Shown: positions 46,623 to 57,022 of the stretch, one piece after another
How the letters are laid out: each line of letters starts with the position of its first letter
Numbering within the stretch: position 1 is the stretch's first letter
Origin: Coniferiporia sulphurascens
Lineage: Eukaryota; Basidiomycota; Agaricomycetes; Hymenochaetales; Hymenochaetaceae
Direction of reading: 5' to 3'
DNA: 64,000 nt
Assembly: GCA_002794785.1 (NCBI GenBank)
Contig: NBBA01000003.1
Coordinates: forward strand, 1,054,001-1,118,000
Notes under the pieces: generated by a model
What the model was told of the DNA's origin: nothing
The model's input: only the letters and a program-made list of their open reading frames with translations
The model's database searches: none
Made by a program: the position numbers and the translations under genes

Positions 46623-47104
46623 ATGTGCAACCTAATCACGTTAGTCCCTGCCCCACTGTGCCACCCGAGCTCCCCAGTTGACGTGTCGATCCAGCGAAGG
46701 CACAAAATTTGGATGCGGGGTATGTCTCACGTGCACCCGCTTCCTCCCCGCACCGTACTTACCCATTCCCCCCGTCCGCTCGTAGCACTACATAATCGTG
46801 AGTCTGCTGCGCACGTTCTGCTTTCCCGTACTCACTCCGTCTGCCACCCAGACCCGCAAGATCTCCAAGATCGACTGCGGTAGCAAGCGTTGTGTACACA
46901 GCTCGCTCCACCGCCGTCCCTGCCCCGACTGCTGTTGTGAGAAAGTGTGTCATGTCGGCACCATTGTCCCCTTCCGCGCCTCTAACGTCCGTATCCGTCT
47001 AGTTCATGGGCCCTGACCGCGAGGAGCGTGTCACTCTCACTGTACCCGACAAATACTGCGATCACTGCGCTTATTGGTACCAGAGCAAGGCTCGCCGCCA
47101 ATAG
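46623..47104 (+). CDS. 82-residue cysteine-rich protein from five small exons, unknown function
   Basis: Not visible as a single open frame. Five in-phase exons, 46623-46639, 46695-46719, 46786-46797, 46852-46944 and 47003-47104, have GT..AG introns of 54-66 nt. They give 82 residues starting MCNLITEGTKFGCGHYI and ending YWYQSKARRQ. Exon 3 is a 12-nt micro-exon coding only HYII. Cys lies at 2, 13, 27, 32, 42, 45, 46, 47, 68 and 71, with His at 15, 34, 38 and 70: ten Cys in 82 residues. The spacing CGH, then DCGSKRC, then CPDCCC, and a final YCDHC suggests two zinc-binding sites. There is no signal peptide or TM helix, so it is likely cytosolic or nuclear. I recall that similar small MC..CGH..DC.S..C proteins are common in fungi, but I know no function. 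The strict phase agreement over five exons argues strongly for a real gene. Confidence 0.8.
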
Positions 47105-47863
47105 CTCGCCGACGCTCCCCAGGGCGGTCATTAGCTCCTTCACGCATCACATTAGGCCGACGCCTACGTCTCCCTTGCAACCATCGACTATCGCCCTACA
47201 CTACCGGCTTTATATTCTATATCCCGATACCCCCGTCTTTCCTCCCCTTCCTACTCTAATATGTAATCTCGCTAGGCATGGCCATTGCGGACTTGAAGAT
47301 CCACGTTCCTGCCTACGCCTTCCTTTTTTCTTTCATTTCCCCTCATTTCAATCATGTATCACCCGCAGCTGTGCGCACGACCCTTGCCTACTTGTGTCAT
47401 TGCATGATATTTTTATATCTCCGGCCCACACTTTCTTCTTCTCATGCATCGTTCATGTTGTACCACTACCAGCCAATCGAATCCGAATGACTTCTTTTTT
47501 CCCTCTTCTTGTTTCATCCTAAAACATTCTATTCTTCTTCAAAACGGTCTGTGATCCCCGTTACCTTCTTCTGGCCACGTTGGCCCCCCTTCAAGCGCAT
47601 GATTTCTAGTCCCCTCGCATGAAAAACGTTGTTTGGATTTTATTCATTCCGTGCTTGATTTTCCTACCCCGTGTATCCCTTTGCGACCGTTCTTGATACT
47701 GTATCGGGTACATGCCCTGTCTGCGCCGCTCGTATCATACATCCCAACAAACCAAATTTATACATCCTATATTCTATGACATTCTACGAGGGCTTGTGTG
47801 TATGATACATCCCTCTAGCCTAGAGAATAATACATTTTTTCACTAATTGTTCTGGCCGTTTGT
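47105..47863. other. Convergent 3' intergenic region
   Basis: 759 bp between the Cys-rich gene and NAR1. It is rich in T and C on the plus strand. The open frame 47028-47522 overlaps the last Cys-rich exon out of frame and has no motif. No gene seen. Confidence 0.5.
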
Positions 47864-50035
47864 CTACCACTGGACCTGTATCCCAATGACTGCGCTCTCG
47901 ACTGCACGATACTGTGTCCGGAAGAACGCACGCCGGCGTTCCTCCGCTGTAGTGTCCATCGCGTCGCTCCACACCCGTGGTGCATCTGCGCGCGGCTGGC
48001 ACAGTTCGTTAAGCACACGCAGCGCGAGTGCATCGGCCGCAGCGAGCCGCTCCGACGCGGATGAGTACGCGTTAAGGCTGGAAGGAACGACGGAAGTGGG
48101 CGCGGGCACGGAGTCAAGAGGGATGGACGAGGCGACGAGGGGCGGGGAGGGAGGCGGTGTCGGCAAGTCGTGCCAATAAGCCTGCTCGACGCGCTTTGTC
48201 CACTCTCGGTCCCCCCATCGGGCGCTTGCACCGCCGTCTATCTCCGGAGTCGCCGCGCTCTCCTCCTGTGCACCGTCCTCGCCAAATACCCCCGCGGTGT
48301 TTTCCTTGCGGACGGCTGGCCGGAGCTGTCCGCCTCCGTTGACGCATCCGCTAGGACACGCCATCACCTCGACGTAGTCGTACCCTTCGTCCGACGCGTC
48401 CCCCACACCCGCACCGGCCTTCGCCCCGCGCCGCTTTCCCCGCACCGCTGCGAGGCGCCCCGCAGCACCGCGCCCGACCTGCACACCCGCAGCGCGTCCA
48501 ACGCGACGCACGAGGTTCTGCAGATTGCGGAACCCGTAGCATCGCGCGGCGCGCAGCACCGTACGGCCCGTACGCACGTCGGCGAGCACGTACTCCTCAA
48601 AGTCAGGTGCGCGCACCACGCGCGTCGTGAGTTTCGTATCCTGCGTGGCGTACGCGGCGAGTAGGGAGTGCAGATAGGAACCTGAGCTCGAGCCTGGGTG
48701 TGTGAGCAGCTCGGGGAATACGGGGTCCGTGTCTGCTAGGCCCGCCTGGGTGCCCTCGGAGTTGTGCGGGGAGGGCGGCGAGACTAAGGCCGGGACTGGG
48801 CTGGCCCCCTCCGTGGAGAGCGGGGTCGAAAGGTCCCAGCCTCGCGCTCGCATCATGAGGTCGAGCTCCCCAGTCGTGATCACGCAGTCAACGTCGCGGG
48901 TCGAGTAGATGTCGTTATAGAAGTCCTGGCGGGACGCCTCCAGCTTCTTGTCGTAGCATGGCATTACGGTAACGTGGTATATCTGGTCTGGCCTGAAAAT
49001 ACATGGCATGATCAGCATGATCGGCGCGGCTGACAAACCACAGAAGGGGAAGGGGGCATTTGTATTCAAGTATGGGAAGTCGGAACGAACTGGTGCTTAC
49101 TTCTTACCCCACTTTACTCCCAACCAGTTCTTCACGAGCGTGCCCATCACCTGCTGTGGACTCTTCGTCCCGCTTATGAACGGAAGCATCTCTGCGTGCG
49201 TCTTCTCGGCATAGCACACCCAGCCGGGGCACGCACTCGCCAGCATGGGCAGCTTCCCGCCGGCATTCTGGCCTTGGTCTCCCTGACCACTCCCACATTT
49301 ACGTTCGTTGAACTCGTGAGCATGTTCGAGAAGCGCAACGTGGCGGGCAAAGGTGGTATCATATACGTGTTCGAAGCCGATCTCAAACGCGAAGGCCCTG
49401 ACTCTGCGCAGGACCTGACTAAGGGTGACAGTGGCACTTGATGTGGATGAAATAGATGCCGCAAGGGATGCGAGAGATTGCGGCGAGATGGAGAGCACGG
49501 GCGTCTTGTGATCTCCACTAATCTCGGGTGGGTTGGCGGAGAGAATATTAAATACTTCCTCATGGGACTGCATGGTGATAAGGACTGATTCTGCGGACGT
49601 TATACAACCACTGTTAAGGGGCAAGGTGATCAGCAGATTGATTAAATCTACACCCCATGGTCAATCTCATACATACCTGCATGCCAGGCAATCATTGAGA
49701 CTGATTTGCGCGGTCTCTAACTTCTGCGACGCTGGGCCGGGCTTTGAGGTGTCCTTCGAGACTTCATAGTACGAGCCAGAAGAGTCTATGTGAATCTGGG
49801 TCTACCCGCGGGATTAAGTAAAACAGAATTACGGGGAAGACAGTGTACGAACCGATGCTGCACCCGGGTTATTATTGGTCTCCGACGGATTGGACTGTTC
49901 GACTGGCTTAATGCACGCTTGCGATGGGGTGATGAAGTCGTTGAGGTCTGTGAGCGTCTAAGATAACGTTAGGTGGGAAGAGAAATACAGAAGAAAAAGG
50001 GGGTGAATGCGTACCAGAGCGCTCGAAAATGCCAT
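47864..50035 (-). CDS. NAR1: Nar1, cytosolic iron-sulfur assembly factor (iron-only hydrogenase-like)
   Basis: Component of the CIA machinery that hands Fe-S clusters to cytosolic and nuclear apoproteins. Start ATG at 50035 (MAFSSAL, then TLTDLNDFITPSQACIKP). The N-terminal ferredoxin-like Cys set is the Cys of SQACIKP plus LNDCLACSGC. The hydrogenase-like core has LPMLASACPGWVCYAEK, then LVKNWLGVKWGK, the block DQIYHVTVMPCYDKKLEA with the next cluster Cys, and YVEVMACPSGCVNGGGQ with the last. The C-terminus AFFRTQYRAVESAV then IQVQW ends in Trp, as known for CIA-targeting tails of client adaptors. The central 250 residues include a Pro/Ser-rich insertion (PALVSPPSPHNSEG) and a GC-rich stretch RLAAVRGKRRGAKAG. 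Four or five introns in the 5' half and a long 3' exon. Firm. Confidence 0.92.
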
Positions 50036-50332
50036 GGTCGTCGAGAGCAAGCAGCAGGAAGCCGTTAGTAATGGCGCCGCTCGGACTTCCGTCGACCGAA
50101 CCGGAGGTGCGGGGTATTGTGGGAACCTGTTTCTGTATTTGGATGCACTGCTCGCCGCAACGGTCACCGCGCGGCGGACTCTGGCTGCGAGCGTTCTCAC
50201 CGGCAGGCTAGGCAGGCACCGACGTCCTCGCACTCGACAACGCCAAGCTCTTTCAATTGCCTTTCTTTATCGTCACGAATACAATAAAATCGGATTGTCC
50301 TCCTCTGTCTCTCAAACAAGCGTCTTGTCGCA
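50036..50332. promoter_or_regulatory. Bidirectional promoter NAR1 / polysaccharide lyase
   Basis: 297 bp separate two divergent ATGs. A CAATAAAATCGG segment near 50280 precedes a C/T-rich leader (tcctcctctgtctctc) of the lyase gene. No clear TATA box. Confidence 0.4.
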
Positions 50333-51594
50333 ATGTCTACGAGAGCGCGTCTAGCGCTGCTCTTTCACGCTCTTTCTCTCGCTGGTCTCGCATTCGCCAG
50401 TGGCACAACTTCAATATCTTCCGTGGTTTCTCAATACTCGCTCACAACCTCCACGTCTTTGCCCTTCCCTACCGCAACCCTTTCCTCAGACGACGCTGAC
50501 AGTTTTGTCGTCGCTGACTGGTCTCTTAGCAAGGGCCATATCCAAAACGGCCAGTCCGACCTCCAATTCGTGGATGACCCCTTCCCGAACAACCAACCCC
50601 CCGTTTCGGATGGTACCAGCTCATCCAATACCACCGTCTTGCAGGTCAAGTACCCTGCCGGCTCCTTCAGCAATAGCACCGGCGGCGCGCAGTTCTACAC
50701 GCTGTGGAACTCCTCCACCCCCTTCCAGTCTATGCTCCTTTCCTATGAGCTTGCATTCGACCAGAATTTTGATTGGGTGAAGGGTGGGAAGCTCCCCGGT
50801 ATTAGGGGTGGGCCTAGTACAACTGGTTGCTCGGGCGGGAAAGAGCCTGATGGCACAGACTGCTTTAGCACGCGTTTAATGTGGAGAACGAATGGGGCGG
50901 GCGAAGGTGTGTAGCACTGTCCTTATTACTGGCTTTCTTCTCTCACATTTATTGCAGTCTATGCATATATACCCACGTCTAATGGCATTTGTAACGACGG
51001 TGATATCACTTGCAACGATGACTTCGGTGTCAGTATCCAGAGAGGCTCGTTCGGTTTCGCAGCAGGCCAGTGAGTGATTGTTCGTCCCAGATTCATTTTT
51101 CTGTATGCTGACAATATCTAGGTGGAGTCGCGTATCCCTTCTCGTGCAAATGAACAATCCCCCGTCTTCGTCCAATGGCTATGTCGCGTTATAGTTAGAC
51201 CCTACCCCTTTGCCTTCCCAAGGTCACACGCTGACGAGGTGATTGTACACAGCTTCAATGATGTACTTGCCGTATCCCAGGAGGGTGTCCAATTCCGCAC
51301 AGATGATAGTGTGACCGCCGGCGGTCTTTTCTTCTCGTATGTTCTCGTCCCTATTTACCCTCCGTATTCAAATAATGCTTATTCATTTGATGGCATTTCA
51401 GGACATTCTTCGGGGGTGACGACTCTTCCTGGGCTACCCCGGTTGACACGCATACTTATTTCCGCAACTTTGAAATGTGGGGTTCGTCTTCACCATCGAC
51501 CATGAGCGATTCCGTGCGCGTGCGTGCGACGGAGTGGGGTTGGGTTGTCTTCGTTGCCGTTTTCGTGTTCTTTTGTGGAATTGAGCTTGTATGA
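50333..51594 (+). CDS. Secreted polysaccharide lyase family 14-like protein, probably GPI-anchored
   Basis: Putative beta-eliminating lyase of the PL14 type (alginate or glucuronan lyase-like), at the cell surface. Start ATG at 50333. A signal peptide reads ALLFHALSLAGLAFASG. After a Ser/Thr-rich spacer the catalytic fold begins with ADWSLSKGHIQNGQSDL. Family hallmarks follow: LQVKYPAGSFSNST, MLLSYELAFDQNFDWVKGGK then LPGIRGG, and CFSTRLMWRTNGAGE. Downstream exons give VYAYIP, DDFGVSIQRGSFGF, WSRVSLLVQMNNP, FNDVLAVSQEGVQFRT, and FFGGDDSSWATPVDTH. The C-terminus WGWVVFVAVFVFFCGIELV after a Ser/Thr region looks like a GPI signal or membrane tail. Introns include a gttata donor that I regard as atypical. 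N-glycosylation sites (NTT, NST, NSS) are present. Substrate is inferred from family only. Confidence 0.82.
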
Positions 51595-52087
51595 GACAAT
51601 GCGGCGTTGTGTTGGTGCACCCAGCTGACAATTTTGATATTGTTGAGGCTCGATTGAAATCACGACCGGTACAAAAGCTCTATACTCTCCCCTCCCGCTC
51701 GCTTGGTCTCCGCGTCTTTAATCCTTAACTCTTCCTCCCGTCATCATATTTATTACTGGAGAACAATCTGATATATTATTTGGGACAGTTCGTATGTTCG
51801 TTACAATGTAAACACGGTGTACCCGATCACCTGCATGGGCATTGGACAAGGACTTAAATGCGACTTTAATTGTAGGACATATATTCTGCGTAGAGCGAGA
51901 GCAAAGAGAAGCATCTTTGGAGAGCGCGGGGCTATTGGAGTGAAAAGGGAATACTGCATCTACCTGACTCGTTAACTAATATTGTCGCGCTTTAAGCTGG
52001 CGCCTGCACGTGAGATTGCGGAGGCAGATCGCTGCCGCGGAGACCGGTCGACACCACTACATATACCACCAAGCCCCCCGCCGACGA
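51595..52087. other. Intergenic region lyase / RraA-like gene
   Basis: 493 bp between two plus-strand genes. Its right end holds the promoter of the RraA-like gene. The purine-rich stretch 51890-51920 (gagcgagagcaaagagaag) is unremarkable. No gene seen. Confidence 0.45.
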
Positions 52088-52906
52088 ATGTCGCGAGTGC
52101 TCTCTCGCTCCCAATTACTTCTGCGACAAATGTCTTCTTCATCGCCCCCTTTGGTATCCCAGGCCGGAATGGCAGCACTTGCACGCTTCTCGACCTGCGA
52201 GCTCTCCGATGCACTCATTAAGCTAGGTTTGCCGCACGGCGGACACATTCCCGACGTGCATCAAGCCACAGCACCTACCGCAAGCGCACTTGTAGAGGGG
52301 CGTCTATGCGGTCCAGCATACACAGTGCAAATGGTCCTTGCAAGCGATACGGATGCCCCTAAGCTATCGAAACATTTTGTTGACACCGTAGAGCATGGGT
52401 CAGTCATCGTTATTAATGTACCGCCAGGTCAGTAGTCTATGTCACTCTTCTTACGCATATACGCACCCCCCTCATGCACGAGCACAGAGGCGAAGAACGC
52501 AGTGTGGGGCGGACTTATGACCGCGGGAGCGCAGGCGCGGGGTGCGCTCGGGGCAGTAGTCTCGGGGCGCGTTCGGGACCTCGCTGAGCAGCGCGGGTTG
52601 CAGTTCCCGCTCTTTGCGCGCGGCCATTCGACTCTCGGACAGTCTCCCTTCACGCGGCCAGCGGCCGTGCAGGTGCCGCTGGTTGTACAACCGCAGCCGG
52701 CCGAATGTGGGTTCCCTGCCGTCACTGTCAACCCTGGTGATCTCGTCGTTGGCGATGAGGATGGGGTGGTGTGCGTTCCGAAGGAGATGGTTGAGGAGGT
52801 GATTAAGCTTGCGGAGAAAGGGAGAGATGTAGACGCGAGGTGTATGGAGGATATAAAGGCGGGCCTTGGGGTGCAGGAGAGTTTCAAGAAGCATAGGGGG
52901 AAATAA
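52088..52906 (+). CDS. RraA-like protein (4-hydroxy-4-methyl-2-oxoglutarate aldolase/oxaloacetate decarboxylase type)
   Basis: RraA/HMG-aldolase fold enzyme, class II type with a bound divalent metal. Start is the ATG at 52088; a second Met (MSSSSPPLV) lies 14 residues in, and the stretch SRVLSRSQLLLRQ between them is basic and could be a mitochondrial leader. The first exon gives FSTCELSDALIKLGLPHG and LCGPAYTVQMVLASD. The intron gtcagt..cacag joins NVPP to EAKNAVWGGLMTAGAQARG, the conserved G-G-x-x-x-x-A-x-x-x-G element, then GAVVSGRVRDL with the Arg-Asp pair that binds substrate and metal in this family. The end reads VNPGDLVVGDEDGVVCVP. Length about 235 residues. Fungal members have no settled role; many bacterial ones act in aromatic catabolism. 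Class is firm, substrate is not. Confidence 0.87.
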
Positions 52907-53162
52907 GAAATAAACAAACGGCATCGGCACCTCGATCGAGATATGAATAGGATCTATCAAAAGTCGTGAGCCGGAGTCGTCAGCATCAAACTTGTGTTGT
53001 CGGTAGAGCCTGAGCAACCGGTGGCGGTGTGGAGATCCACTGCTTGGGAAAATCCTCGGTTTGTGCCGCCGCGCCGTCCGAGTCTCCTAAAACTAAAACT
53101 TGCTCCCTTTCTACTTATCTCTCTCTCGTCGACCTTCAGCCCGCTGGGCGTACTCTGCGATC

Positions 53163-56100
53163 ATGTCCGCATTTCCAGACAAGAGCCATGACTACGAACA
53201 CGGCCAGTACGAGGCCGTTGCGCTCGGTCACCCGGACCGCCGTCATAGCAGCGAAGATGGCACAGCACCCCAGTACAACATATCGGCAGACCATGGCGAT
53301 AACCCTCGCTCAGACTCATTCTCCATGAACTCCATGTCTCCGCTTGCGCAGCGCGCGAACGCTGACTCTCTTCCCACTATGCGGAGCATGCCGGTTGCTC
53401 GTGATTATTCTGTCGCGTATTCGCCAGGACCAGGTGCAGGCCGCCCACCGCTGTCGCAAGCGAAGACCGGCATGACGCACCGCGCGAACAACTCGAGTTG
53501 GGATGTCTTCGCAGGGTTGCGCAAGTTTGAGCAAAGCTACGAAGGTTTCGACTCGCGCAATGCGACTGAGAATCACCTCCGCTTCGCCCAGGGGGATATG
53601 CCCAACAACAAGGTGTGTCCGTTATCTTTCACCACATATGACGACAGCTGATAACTTGCTCCGTAGTTCGCTAGACTATATAACTATCTTATCAATGTTT
53701 CGGTTGTCACGCGCTGGACGCTTTTCATCATTCCCGTCTTGGCTCTTATTTGGATTCCAGGTATACTCGGACTTACCGCATTTAAGCACGCGACGGTGCG
53801 TCCACTCCGTAGGCTTTATAGAAAAAAACTCGCCCTAATTGGAGTATAGATTTGGCACGTCAAACTCATATGGTGGTCCATTTGGCTCTCCGTTGTCTGG
53901 GCAGGTGGGTCTCTCTTATCAACGAGTTTTTGACGCCTCACTCAACGTGTCTAAAGGTTGGTGGGGAGCGTTGGCATTCTCGTACGTTCCCTTCTCAACT
54001 TAACCAGACTCGATTTCACATCTAGCCGCAGTCATCTGTTACCTCGCATCGCCCGGAGCACAATTGGGATTGTTGCAGTGGGCTCAAGAAAATATATCGA
54101 CTGGCTCGAGGCACTAATCAGGTTCGGCTGCAGATTCCCAAATTAACGCTATTCCGCTCGCTGACGACATGGCAACATTTGCGGCGTCACCTCACTATAG
54201 ATATGTAGCACTTTTCGGTTGGACCCTCGCTATATGGGTATCCTTTCAGCCTTTGATCATCGGTCGTTCCATCGGAAATGAGAAGGCGGAGATTTCTTTC
54301 ATTGCGAAACTCCTTTTTGGGATCTTTCTCTGCTCGAGCTTGTTGCTTTTTGAAAAATTCTCTATACAATGGATTGCTGGAAAATTTCACGAGAGATCCT
54401 ATGCGGGTGAGTGGGCTCGCCGATCGACGATGGCGTCCGCACAGCCTTCGGTCCTGTCAAAACTACTTTTTAGATCGACTGACTGACATGCATCTAGATA
54501 GGATCGCCGATCAAAAGGTGGCGGTCAATGTACTGGTTGTCCTATACTCGCATTCGTCGGAAATTCCTGGTCGCTCAGATACTCTCAAAGACCGAGACAC
54601 GTCTCAGAAAGTTCCTGCTGTTGACCCGAGACGGATTTTTAAGAGGGCTTTAAAAGGTGTGAGAGTGGCTGCAACTACTACAACTACGGCTCTGGGAAAT
54701 GTAGCCTCCGAAATTGCTGGAAGGTACTTGAGTTCCTTTCTCTGCAACGTTGATTTTCCCTTGACGCATGCTTGTGCTGACTTTCATTCGTTGTCAAGCT
54801 CGGTTCTGCAGCCGAACTCACCTCAGGCCATGGTACAGACAGCACTGAGGTCTGCAAACAAATCGCGCTTGCTTGCGCGTCGTCTCTTCTATTCTTTCTG
54901 TAAACCGGGCCGAGATTCTCTCGTTTTGAGTGACTTAACACAATTTTTCACGTCACTTGAACAAGCACAGACAGCGTTCTCTCTTTTCGACAAGGATGAC
55001 AACGGTGATGTGTCAAGAGAGGAGGTTGAGATGGCCTGCATGTGAGTTAGGAGTTGGCTACAATACCGGACGTCTGTCAACAGTTTTTAACACCCTTTTT
55101 TACTTCAAGGGATGTTCATCGGGAACAACTCTCCATTGAGCATTCTATGCACGACTTAGATTCCGCTGTCGGACGGTTGGACAACATCTTCATGTCCCTT
55201 TACGTTGTCATCGCTTGCCTCATCATCGCTGTTGTTCTCGACGCACAATTTGCATCAGTCCTCACTGGCACGGGCACTCTTATTCTTGGCCTCAGCTGGC
55301 TCATTGGAGCAAGTCTACAGGAAGTCCTCTCAAGTATAATCTTTTTGTTTATCAAGCACCCTTATGACGTCGGTGATCGCGTAAACATCACGAATGTGGC
55401 CTATACGGTGAAAGAAATAAGGCTGCTAAGTACAATTTTCCTTGATGGAAATAACTGTCTTGTACAAGCCCCGCACACGGTGTTGAACACACAAGTGAGT
55501 TTTCCCTCTTTATTCTTGTATGACTATTCATCCACCTTTGAAATGCAGTTAATCCACAATATACGAAGGAGTCCACAGATGTCAGAGACGTTCGAATTTG
55601 AGGTTGGCTACTCTACGACCCTTGATCAAATCGAGAGTTTGCGAGGGAAAATGCTTGTTTTTGTCCAATCCCAAGGACGCGATTTTTTGCCAATCTTCGA
55701 TGTCGTCGTGATGGACATCCCGGACCAAGGAAAGATGGTGCTCAGTGCGGACATTAAGTACAAAAGTAACTGGCAACAGGGAGCCGTGAAAGGTTCATTA
55801 ACCATATATACCTTACAAGCTCTACCCCAATTAATTTATGCCCCTGTAGTCAAACGCCGTAACATGTGGATATGTGCATTGAAGACTGCTCTCGCCGAGC
55901 TCGGCATCTACGGTTCTAAGGGCAACCCAGATGCTGTCCCATCTCCGACGAGGTACACAGAAGTCCCTTGGGAAGAGGTGCGCGCAAAGGAAGAAGCAAA
56001 AAAGCAAAGCGCTGCCCGTAACGATCCTGCGTCTGCGACGAAACAGTACAACCTTTCGGACAAAAACGCCGCCGTTAGTAAGTCGGAACGAGTTTTCAAA

Positions 56101-56430
56101 ATTTCGCATGCATAGTTTTGACGTGCTGCGTTGTGCGACTTGTAACACTTAGTGGATAACGAAGATGTGTTCGACGAAGCTGGACAGGTGAGTACCCCGT
56201 TATTGTCACAGTGGACCGCATGTTGAAACAAATTGTCCGATTTGAAGATGTCCCCGTCGGATTCTCGGGTCACTTTCGTAGAGGGAGCTTCATCTTCTTC
56301 TTCTCGCGTGCCGCCGAGGGGTACAACGGGTATATCCATGCCAGGCCCGGTGCCTACCATACCGCTTCCGCAGACACCAGAAGAGTACTCATTGGTCTCG
56401 ATGCCCCCTTTACCTAAATCGACTAGGTGA
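53163..56430 (+). CDS. EF-hand mechanosensitive ion channel of the MscS family (Msy1/Msy2-like)
   Basis: Fungal MscS-type channel, in fission yeast an ER-membrane protein controlling Ca2+ and volume on hypo-osmotic shock. Start ATG at 53163 (MSAFPDKSHDYEHG). The N-terminal about 150 residues are cytosolic. TM helices include WTLFIIPVLALIWIPGILGL, IWWSIWLSVVW, YVALFGWTLAIWVSFQPL and FIAKLLFGIFLCSSLLLFE. A single EF-hand, FDKDDNGDVSREE, sits just before the channel domain. The MscS core follows: YVVIACLIIAVVLDAQFAS, then LTGTGTLILGLSWLIGASLQ, and FLFIKHPYDVGDRVNI, the pore-lining helix and beta domain entry. The cytosolic part ends with PTRYTEVPWEEVRAKEE and a Ser/Pro-rich tail, stopping at 56430. 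At least ten short introns. Firm family call. Confidence 0.9.
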
Positions 56431-57022
56431 AGCGCGCTAGTACACGTGTAAAAGTTCAAGGTGAATTCCATCCCCCGGCCATGCGGCGTCATCAAATATT
56501 CGAACTTTGTCCAGACATTCTCCGCCCAAAACTTGGGAGCGTTGATAAGGACGAGTCTATCTGTATTATTGCATCGCTGATGGAACTCTATGACCTACTT
56601 GACACTGTATCTTTTAGTTTCATAAGGTACTTTGTATATCTTTACTTCTATTTTATCAGACTACGGGCGGCAGCTCGATGGTACTGAAGTCGGACTATAG
56701 AAATTGTCAAGTAAGAAATGTAGAATCATAGCTCGCAAAAAAAAATGGCGATGGACAGTAATCATACTAATACTATTGCCTTAATAACATACACGGGAAG
56801 CCACGGTTTCAGCCTGGGCTCGTTATGATGTTCGTCGTGGTAAGGAGTGGCTGCACGAGGCGAATTCAAACTCAGAACGTGTCGAGTGACGCCAGTCACG
56901 CGTCGAGATCACGTTTCTCCCAATTGCATCCTGCTCCGAATTCATCGAGGCTGCCGAGTTAGTCTGTACAAATCAAGTTGTGTCTGGCTCAGCCCTCCTT
57001 CTAGACCTGCTTAAATCAAAAA
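56431..57022. other. Intergenic region channel / RPB3
   Basis: 592 bp between two plus-strand genes. An A9 run lies at about 56737. I checked the patch at 56870 for a tRNA and found no fit. Nothing else seen. Confidence 0.45.

Noticed and set aside
47028..47522. 164-codon open frame on the plus strand
   Set aside because: Overlaps the last exon of the Cys-rich gene in another frame and then runs through T/C-rich 3' DNA.
56850..56900. tRNA-like T-loop (ATTCAAAC) patch
   Set aside because: Stem bases around the loop do not pair and no acceptor or anticodon arm fits on either strand.
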